Source: Scatosoma sp045645245
GTDB taxonomy: Bacteria > Bacillota > Clostridia > Christensenellales > Borkfalkiaceae
Reading direction: 5' to 3'
Length of the DNA stretch: 11,624 nucleotides
NCBI GenBank assembly: GCA_045645245.1
Contig: JAZRIK010000060.1
Location: 1 to 11,624 of the forward strand
Shown here: one piece after another, positions 6,276 to 11,624 of the stretch
Layout: each line of letters opens with the position of its first letter
Numbering within the stretch: the stretch's first letter is position 1
Position numbers and translations under genes: made by a program
Notes under the pieces: generated by a model
Databases searched by the model: none
Told to the model about the DNA's origin: nothing
Seen by the model: the letters and a program-made list of their open reading frames with translations, nothing else

Positions 6276-8601
6276 CGTCGATTCCTTCAAAAATATATCC
6301 GCCGCTAAAATCCGGTTCGTCCATTAAGGGCGGCGCGTCGAAATCTTCCGCGAAGCTGGGGAGCGATTTTGCTTTCGTCGGTTTTTCCGCTTTTTCATAA
6401 TACGAGCATTCTTTATTGCTGCACTTTACACCGCCGCGGGGTGTTTTTACGAGTGCGTCGCCGCACTTGGGGCATTTGTCGCCCGTGGGTAAATCCCAGC
6501 TCATAAATTTGCAGCCGGGATATGCGCTGCAGCTATAATATACCTTGCCTTTTTGCGATTTTCTTACCGTCATTGCGTTGCCGCACTCGGGACATTTTCC
6601 TACGAGCTTGGGCTCTTCGTCGGTGGGCATCGATAACGTAGTTTTACAATCGGGATAGCTCGGACAAGCCAAGAAACGACCGAATTTGCCGCTCTTGACC
6701 ACCATATTTTCGCCGCACTTGGGACAGCGGACGGGAGAAATTTCTTCCTTGGTTTCGCTGACGATGTTTCTGCATTCGGGATAGTTGGAGCAAGCCAAAT
6801 ATTTGCCGAATTTGCCCGTTCTGCGAAGCATAAAGTGTCCGCATTTGCCGCACACTTCGTCTGTTTTTACGTCGCCGTACGACGAAGCTTTGCGTAAATT
6901 GAGTTCAAACCCGGGGTAAAAATCGCCGATGACCTGCCGCCAGTCGATTCCCCCTTCTTCGATGTCGTCGAGCTTGGTTTCCATTCCTGCAGTAAACCCA
7001 ACGTCCATAATGTCCTTAAAACAGCCCGTGAGCATATCCACTACGTCGTAGGCAATCGGCGTGGGAACCATATATTTGCCGTCTTTTTTGACGTATTTTT
7101 GCGTGAGCTTGGAAATAATCGTCGCGTACGTGGACGGACGGCCGATTCCCTTTTCTTCCATCGCTTTGACGATGGACGCGTCGGTGTAGCGCAGGGGCGG
7201 TTTGGTGAATTTTTGTTCCTTTTGCAAATTCTCTAAATCGAGAATATCCCCTTCCTTTAAGTCGGGTAAAAGTTTGCTTACGTCGATGGAATCTTCGTCG
7301 TCTTTTTTCGCGGATACGTCTTGATAAACGGCGGTGAAGCCCTTGAATTTGAGCACCTTACCGCTCGCTTTGAAGATATAGCCGTTATTGTCGATTTCCA
7401 TTTGCGCGCTGTTATATATCGCTTCGGACATTTGCGACGCTAAAAACCGTTCGTAAACGAGTTTATAAAGGGCAAAGTGCTTTCTATCTAGCAATCCTTT
7501 CGCTTTTTCGGGCGTCATTGCAAGGTCGATGGGACGAATCGCTTCGTGCGCGTCCTGCGCGCCTTTTTTGGACGCGTAATAGTTGGGCTTTTCGGGCGCG
7601 TATTCTTCGCCGTACACCGCTTTAATGCGTTCGAGCGCCTTATTTTGCGCTTCCTTGGATACGCGTGTGGAGTCCGTTCTCATATACGTAATAAACGCGA
7701 TATGGTCGCCGTTTTCCGTGTCGATACCTTCGTATAAGTGTTGGGCAAGCTGCATTGTTTCGGGCGCGGTGAAACCAAGCTTGGTCGATGCGTCCTGTTG
7801 CATAGAGCTTGTCGTAAACGGTGCGGGCGCGTGCGATTTTACTACGCTCTTTTTTACTTTGGAAACCTTAAACGAGCCGTCGGCAAGCGCGACCAAAACC
7901 TGCTCGGTTTCTTCCTTGGACGACGGTTTATATTTGCGCGTGCCTTTCTTTTCCAGCATTGCCTTAAAAGCCGCGTATTTTTTATCTTGGTCGCGAAGCT
8001 CCGCCGTTAAGTTCCAGTATTCTTCCGGCTTGAACGCGGTAATTTCGCGTTCTCTTTCCACCACCAAGCGCAGGGCTACCGATTGTACTCTACCGCCCGA
8101 TAACGTGCGTTTGCCCGTGGAATTTTTGTCTTCGATTTTGTGGTTGAGCAGCGTGGAAAGCTTATAACCCACCAACCGATCGAGTACGCGGCGGGCTTGC
8201 TGCGCATCGACCAAATTATAATCGATTTGGCGGGGCGTTTTGAGCGCCGCCTCGATTGCGCGCAGGGATACTTCGATAAATTCGATACGGTTTTTGCCCG
8301 ATTCGACTAAACCCAGCACCGTTTGTAAATGCCAAGCAATCGCTTCCCCTTCTCTATCAGGGTCGGTTGCAAGGTAAACGCGGCCGGCTTTTTTCGTCGC
8401 GTCCGTCAAACGGCGGATTACGTCTTCTTTGCCTTCCGAGTTGACGTATTTGGGCTCGAAATTGTTTTGCAAATCTACCCCGAGCGTATGCACGGGCAAA
8501 TCGCGGATATGACCTGCCGAAGCTTGCACGATGTACTTGCCTTGCAGGTATTTGGAGATGGTTTTCGCCTTGGAAGGCGACTCTACGATGATTAAATCCA
8601 T
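6265..8601 (-). CDS. topA: DNA topoisomerase I (type IA)
   Basis: This enzyme relaxes negative supercoils by transient single-strand cleavage; it is 778 aa. The TOPRIM domain (1-115) has E7 and the D80-x-D82-x-E84 metal site. The catalytic tyrosine is Y306 in ITYMRTDS. The toroidal core runs to about residue 575. Four C-terminal zinc ribbons follow, with cysteines at 584/587/604/610, 626/629/646/652, 670/673/691/697 and 710/713/727/732. The last about 30 residues are acidic (AEDFDAPPLMDEPDF). It is longer than B. subtilis TopA (691 aa), mainly through the extra C-terminal region. AAGGA at 8614-8610, 8 nt upstream, sets the ATG. It is placed 50 nt after dprA and overlaps trmFO, as in other Bacillota. 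Confidence 0.97.
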   Translation of the reverse strand: MDLIIVESPSKAKTISKYLQGKYIVQASAGHIRDLPVHTLGVDLQNNFEPKYVNSEGKEDVIRRLTDATKKAGRVYLATDPDREGEAIAWHLQTVLGLVESGKNRIEFIEVSLRAIEAALKTPRQIDYNLVDAQQARRVLDRLVGYKLSTLLNHKIEDKNSTGKRTLSGGRVQSVALRLVVEREREITAFKPEEYWNLTAELRDQDKKYAAFKAMLEKKGTRKYKPSSKEETEQVLVALADGSFKVSKVKKSVVKSHAPAPFTTSSMQQDASTKLGFTAPETMQLAQHLYEGIDTENGDHIAFITYMRTDSTRVSKEAQNKALERIKAVYGEEYAPEKPNYYASKKGAQDAHEAIRPIDLAMTPEKAKGLLDRKHFALYKLVYERFLASQMSEAIYNSAQMEIDNNGYIFKASGKVLKFKGFTAVYQDVSAKKDDEDSIDVSKLLPDLKEGDILDLENLQKEQKFTKPPLRYTDASIVKAMEEKGIGRPSTYATIISKLTQKYVKKDGKYMVPTPIAYDVVDMLTGCFKDIMDVGFTAGMETKLDDIEEGGIDWRQVIGDFYPGFELNLRKASSYGDVKTDEVCGKCGHFMLRRTGKFGKYLACSNYPECRNIVSETKEEISPVRCPKCGENMVVKSGKFGRFLACPSYPDCKTTLSMPTDEEPKLVGKCPECGNAMTVRKSQKGKVYYSCSAYPGCKFMSWDLPTGDKCPKCGDALVKTPRGGVKCSNKECSYYEKAEKPTKAKSLPSFAEDFDAPPLMDEPDFSGGYIFEGIDDEV

Positions 8602-8651
8602 TCTTGTCTTCCTTATATCAAGAAATTTTTTACTTTTTTAGGTTTCGCCGC

Positions 8652-9512
8652 TTATACGGGCGAATATTGATTGCCGCCAACGCTGACGCAAAGTCCTTTT
8701 ACTTCTAATGCGGACAAAAGCGCGCGCAATTTGAATACGGGTAAGCCCGTGTGCGCGGCAAGCGCAGTGATATGCGCCGTCGAAAGCGTTTGCAGCGCCG
8801 TGAGCAGTTTTTGTTCGTCGGCGGTGAGTGCGACCGTGCGTTTTGTCGGCGTTGCATCTATACCGAATTTTTCTAAAACGTCTTGCGCCGTTTCCGTTAA
8901 ATAACCGCCTTGTTTGATGAGTGCGTTGCAGCCCGTTCCTGCCGTGATCCCCACCGAATAGGGCAAGGCAAATATTTTTTTGTTGTATTGCGCGGCGTAT
9001 TTTGCCGTAATGAGCGCGCCGCTTTTTTCCGCCGCACCTAATACGAGCGCGGCTTCGCCAAGCAGGGCTAGAAGTTGATTTCGATACTCGTATGAAAAAC
9101 TCATCACAGGCGTATCGTAGGGGTGGGGAGAAATGAGCAAGCCGTGCTCCGCTACCCTTTTAAGCAAAGCCAAATTGGTTTGCGGAAGGGCGGAAAAACC
9201 GCCTGCGAGTACGCAAATTACTTTGCCGCCAACGGATAGCGCGCTTTCGATAGCGACGCTGTCGCCCCCGTCCGCGGTGCCTGTGACGATGGTAAACGCG
9301 TTTGCGACGCCTTTTACGATTTCCCCGCCCGTTTTCAGTGCCGCCGTCGGGGTTCTGCGCGAGCCGACTACCGTCAATTTTCGACTATGCAATAGAGAAA
9401 TATTCCCGATTGCGTACAGGGCTTTGGGGGCGGTTGCAAGCGTTTTCCATTCGCTTGGATACGCAGTATCGTCTATGGTTATTGTTTGGATTTTGTCTTG
9501 CGAAAATTGCAT
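8652..9512 (-). CDS. dprA: DprA/Smf-family DNA-processing protein, short and divergent
   Basis: DprA binds incoming single-stranded DNA during transformation, protects it and loads RecA. This protein is 286 aa, shorter than the usual 300-370. It begins directly with the linker before the Rossmann fold, so the N-terminal SAM-like domain is missing. The Rossmann domain shows VGSRRTP (49-55), TGTADGGDSVA (77-87, in place of the usual SGLARGID-type motif), YRNQLLALL (143-151, in place of RNRIIAGLS) and the well-kept KSGALITA (163-170). Residues 227-286 fit the DprA winged-helix domain. GGAG at 9523-9520, 7 nt upstream, sets the ATG, 13 nt after the comM stop. Position between comM and topA supports the call. 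Changes in the DNA-binding loops leave its activity open. Confidence 0.9.
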   Translation of the reverse strand: MQFSQDKIQTITIDDTAYPSEWKTLATAPKALYAIGNISLLHSRKLTVVGSRRTPTAALKTGGEIVKGVANAFTIVTGTADGGDSVAIESALSVGGKVICVLAGGFSALPQTNLALLKRVAEHGLLISPHPYDTPVMSFSYEYRNQLLALLGEAALVLGAAEKSGALITAKYAAQYNKKIFALPYSVGITAGTGCNALIKQGGYLTETAQDVLEKFGIDATPTKRTVALTADEQKLLTALQTLSTAHITALAAHTGLPVFKLRALLSALEVKGLCVSVGGNQYSPV

Positions 9513-9525
9513 TTATCCACTCCGT

Positions 9526-11061
9526 TTAATCGTAATCGGAAAGCGTTGCGCCGTACGTGCGGTAAGATACCGCTTCGTAAACGTGGTCGGGCGTAATTTC
9601 TTCGCACAGCTCTAAATCGGCAATCGTGCGCGCTACCTTTAATATACGCGAACGCGCGCGGGCGGATAAGTGTAAGCTTTCAAACGCTTCTTTGAGTACG
9701 CTTTCGCATTCGGGGGACAGCTTGCAGTATTGACGGGTTTCTTTTTCCGTCATTTCCGCGTTCGTCACAACCCTACTCCCTTCAAAACGCAAGCGTTGTA
9801 CCTTTCTCGCTGCGTCCGTGCGCGCCTTGATACACGCGCTTGTTTCTTCTTGCACGTCCGATACCAAATCGTCGTATTCGACGCCATCTACTTCTACTTG
9901 AATATCGATTCTGTCAAGCAGCGGCCCGGAAATTCTCGCTCTATAACGGCGAATGTCGTTGGGCGTACAGGTGCAGCGGCGTTTGCTGCTGCCGTAGTTG
10001 CCGCAAGGGCAAGGGTTCATACTTGCACAGAGCATAAACGACGCGGGATAGGTGACCGTGCCGCCGGCGCGGGAAATGGTGATAACGCCGTCTTCCAGCG
10101 GTTGACGGAGCGATTCGAGTGCGGAGCGTTTATATTCGGGCAGTTCGTCTAAGAAAAGTACGCCGCCGTGGGCAAGAGAAATTTCGCCCGGATGCACCGT
10201 TTTGTTGCCGCCGCCGCATAACGATACGGTGGTTGCCGTGTGGTGCGGACTTCTAAACGGGCGGTCGGTGACGATGCCTTTATCCCCCAGCGTGCCTGCG
10301 ACCGAGTGAATTTTCGTGATTTCCAGCGCTTCGTCGAACGACATATCGGGAAGTATGCCCGGTACTGCCCTTGCAAGCATCGTTTTACCGCTGCCCGGGG
10401 GGCCGACGAATAAAATATTATGCCCGCCTGCGACCGCTACTTCCAAGGCGCGTTTGGCAATCGGTTGGCCTTTGACGAAAGCCAGATCGTGCGTGCGCTG
10501 TTGCTGCGTGTTTTTACCGTCGAACTGGGCGGTAGCGACTTTTTCAAGCGGAGAAAGCGCGGATAAGTGATCCACTACTTCTTTTAAGTTTTTCGCCGCA
10601 TATACTTCCACGCCGTGGATATAGCCCGCTTCGTTTTTGTTATCGAAGGGTACGATGAATTTTCTAAAGCCCTTATCGCGTGCGGAAATGATGGACGGAA
10701 GTACGCCGTTTACAGGGCGTAAATCGCCGTTTAAGGCAAGCTCGCCAAGGAAAATAACGCCTTCTACGTCCGCTTGCAAGGTGCCGTATGCCAAAAGCAA
10801 GCTAATCGCTACGGGTAAATCGAAGGACGATCCCTCTTTTTTTACGTATGCGGGCGCGAGATTGACAGTAATTTTATGGACGGGGAATTCGAGCGCGCTG
10901 TTTTTGATGGCGCTGCGTACACGCTCTTTCGATTCTTTTACGGCGGTGTCGGGAAGCCCTACGATGTCGTAGGACGGCATTCCGCGCGAGACGTCTGTTT
11001 CTACCGTCACGCAAACCCCTTCTAACCCAGAGAGCGCATAGCTTTGTACCTTTGCTATCAT
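9526..11061 (-). CDS. comM: ComM/YifB-family AAA+ helicase (Mg-chelatase-like)
   Basis: This 511-aa AAA+ protein is related to Mg-chelatase subunit ChlI. ComM of Vibrio and Haemophilus is a hexameric helicase that drives branch migration during integration of transforming DNA. Residues 1-165 form the Lon/S5-like N-terminal domain (SYDIVGLPDTAVKESKERV, KKEGSSFDLPVA). Walker A GPPGSGKT is at 220-227 and Walker B VLFLDE at 301-306. A cysteine cluster typical of YifB follows (C345, C351, C353, C363, C365). The C-terminal Mg-chelatase domain ends near 500. The frame opens 17 codons earlier, but the ATG at 11061 is preferred because AAGGAG (11074-11069) lies 7 nt upstream and the MIAKVQSYAL start is the family norm. 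It is the first gene of the leftward operon and lies 13 nt before dprA, a functional partner in transformation. Confidence 0.95.
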   Translation of the reverse strand: MIAKVQSYALSGLEGVCVTVETDVSRGMPSYDIVGLPDTAVKESKERVRSAIKNSALEFPVHKITVNLAPAYVKKEGSSFDLPVAISLLLAYGTLQADVEGVIFLGELALNGDLRPVNGVLPSIISARDKGFRKFIVPFDNKNEAGYIHGVEVYAAKNLKEVVDHLSALSPLEKVATAQFDGKNTQQQRTHDLAFVKGQPIAKRALEVAVAGGHNILFVGPPGSGKTMLARAVPGILPDMSFDEALEITKIHSVAGTLGDKGIVTDRPFRSPHHTATTVSLCGGGNKTVHPGEISLAHGGVLFLDELPEYKRSALESLRQPLEDGVITISRAGGTVTYPASFMLCASMNPCPCGNYGSSKRRCTCTPNDIRRYRARISGPLLDRIDIQVEVDGVEYDDLVSDVQEETSACIKARTDAARKVQRLRFEGSRVVTNAEMTEKETRQYCKLSPECESVLKEAFESLHLSARARSRILKVARTIADLELCEEITPDHVYEAVSYRTYGATLSDYD

Positions 11062-11152
11062 ACCCCATCTCCTTTGTGCGTTGTTTGAATATACTTGTCG
11101 GTTTTTATCCAAAAATGGCGAAAATCCGCTACATTATATATATCCATTTTCT

Positions 11153-11181
11153 ATTGTACCCTAAATGCGCGAAAAAGTAAA
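11153..11181 (-). promoter_or_regulatory. Probable sigma-A promoter of the comM-to-trxA operon
   Basis: On the minus strand TTTACT (11181-11176) is followed by 17 nt and TACAAT (11158-11153). Transcription would start near 11146, giving a leader of about 85 nt before the comM ATG. A second TATAAT at 11138-11133 has no acceptable -35 box. No riboswitch-like structure was recognised in the leader. Confidence 0.55.
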
Positions 11182-11245
11182 CAAAATAAAGGTGGTTTTT
11201 TTGTAAAAAGAAAAAAAGAATGTGCGCGGGTTAAAGGGGAAGGGG

Positions 11246-11328
11246 GTGAATTGACGGCGCTACCGTCGTGAATTGGCTTGCGCCGTGAATTGCGCCGTTG
11301 GCGCGTGAATTGAAACGCAAAGCGTTTC
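11246..11328 (+). repeat. Left array of octamer-plus-hairpin modules
   Basis: Four GTGAATTG octamers start at 11246, 11268, 11285 and 11305. Each is followed by a different short palindrome: GACGG/CCGTC (5-bp stem), GGC/GCC (weak), GCGCC/GGCGC with loop GTT, and GAAACGC/GCGTTTC with loop AAA. Module lengths are 22, 17, 20 and 24 nt. The hairpin sequences differ but pairing is kept. Open frames crossing this stretch have no ribosome binding sites and are produced by the repeats. Confidence 0.85.
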
Positions 11329-11439
11329 GTTATGGGAATATTGAGATGAGATTGCCGCACTGCGCTTACGCTCCGTTCGCAATGACAAAAGGGCTATGCT
11401 GCGTAGTGGATAAGAATTGACATATAAATAATCCTTAAC
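11329..11439. repeat. Core of the dispersed repeat, copy 2
   Basis: This core lies between the two hairpin arrays and continues the match to copy 1 that begins at the last left-array octamer. Shared blocks are GGGAATATTGA (one base different from copy 1), GAGATTGCCGCA, CGCAATGACA, and GGATAAGAATTG ending near ATATAA. It has only one GATTGC...CGCAATGAC unit where copy 1 has two. Between the arms, GCGCTTACGCTCC forms part of the partly palindromic centre. Confidence 0.8.
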
Positions 11440-11529
11440 GCACGCTGTTGGCGTGCAATTCACGAACGCGTAGCGAGCAATTCACGCGTAAAATACGCAA
11501 TTCATGAAAACCAACGGTTTTCAATTCAC
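11440..11529 (-). repeat. Right array of octamer-plus-hairpin modules, inverted
   Basis: Read on the minus strand this has the same design as the left array. The octamers are GTGAATTG at 11529-11522, ATGAATTG at 11505-11498, GTGAATTG at 11485-11478 and GTGAATTG at 11463-11456. The intervening palindromes are TGAAAACC/GGTTTTCA with a 3-nt loop, GCGTA/TACGC, CGC/GCG (weak) and GCACGC/GCGTGC. Modules are 24, 20, 22 and 24 nt long. The two arrays thus face each other across the core. Confidence 0.85.
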
Positions 11530-11624
11530 TTTATCGTATTGCGCCGCATTTTACAGCCACTTGGCGTAGGAAAATGCAAGCAAGACGCGAAGCCGCGCGG
11601 ATTGGACGACGGGAACGTACATAG
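11530..11624. other. Right-edge stretch, unassigned; possible end of a leftward gene
   Basis: An outer inverted pair GCATTTT (11546-11552) / AAAATGC (11571-11577) encloses an inner GCCA-CT-TGGC hairpin (11556-11565). On the minus strand one frame is open from the window edge to a TAA at 11553-11551 and would encode a short tail (YVPVVQSARLRVLLAFSYA then KWL). It could be the 3' end of a gene beyond the window or another part of the repeat element. The sequence alone does not decide between them. Confidence 0.3.

Noticed and set aside
6276..6290. TTG start giving five extra residues on TrmFO
   Set aside because: The AAGGA ribosome binding site lies downstream of this TTG and is spaced correctly for the ATG at 6275.
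11151..11463. Two short leftward open frames (69 and 67 codons) over the repeat element
   Set aside because: They cross the palindromic modules and the operon promoter, lack ribosome binding sites, and their products reflect repeat sequence only.
11246..11529. CRISPR array
   Set aside because: The repeat is only 8 nt, the intervening sequences are palindromes of 9-16 nt, orientation inverts midway, and no cas gene is near.

Overview
The window looks like chromosomal DNA of a low-to-mid-GC anaerobic member of the Bacillota, most likely a Clostridia-type organism. The evidence is: strong AGGAG-type ribosome binding sites; canonical sigma-A promoters; a rubrerythrin for oxidative-stress defence; TrmFO, the folate-dependent tRNA methyltransferase typical of Gram-positive bacteria; a Cys-rich insertion in HisRS like that of clostridial enzymes; and the gene order dprA-topA-trmFO-hslV-hslU known from Bacillota. 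The species cannot be named from the sequence.

Layout. Bases 1-100 hold the start of an unidentified gene that runs leftward off the window, with a consensus promoter at 122-151. After an AT-rich spacer, a second consensus promoter (364-392) drives a monocistronic rightward rubrerythrin (439-1077), which ends at a strong terminator (1121-1154). Bases 1188-1371 contain a dispersed repeat (copy 1) and a second rightward terminator.

Bases 11061 down to 1380 form one tightly packed leftward gene cluster: comM (yifB), dprA, topA, trmFO, hslV, hslU, hisS, trxA. Gaps range from an 11-nt overlap to 61 nt, so this is probably one operon, perhaps with internal promoters. A good promoter lies at 11153-11181. 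The cluster joins transformation/recombination (ComM helicase, DprA RecA loader), DNA topology (topoisomerase I), tRNA methylation (TrmFO), protein degradation (HslUV), histidyl-tRNA charging and thioredoxin. Compared with the Bacillus subtilis order dprA-topA-trmFO-xerC-hslV-hslU-codY, xerC and codY are absent, and hisS-trxA sits where codY would be.

Bases 11246-11529 hold the most unusual structure. Two arrays of short modules, each a GTGAATTG octamer followed by a different small hairpin, face each other in opposite orientation around a core with the GATTGCC...CGCAATGAC repeat. The core matches copy 1 near the left end in the same orientation, so the operon is bracketed by direct copies of one repeat family. 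No RNA gene, CRISPR array, transposase or phage gene was seen. Apart from the repeats, the gene content is conserved housekeeping.
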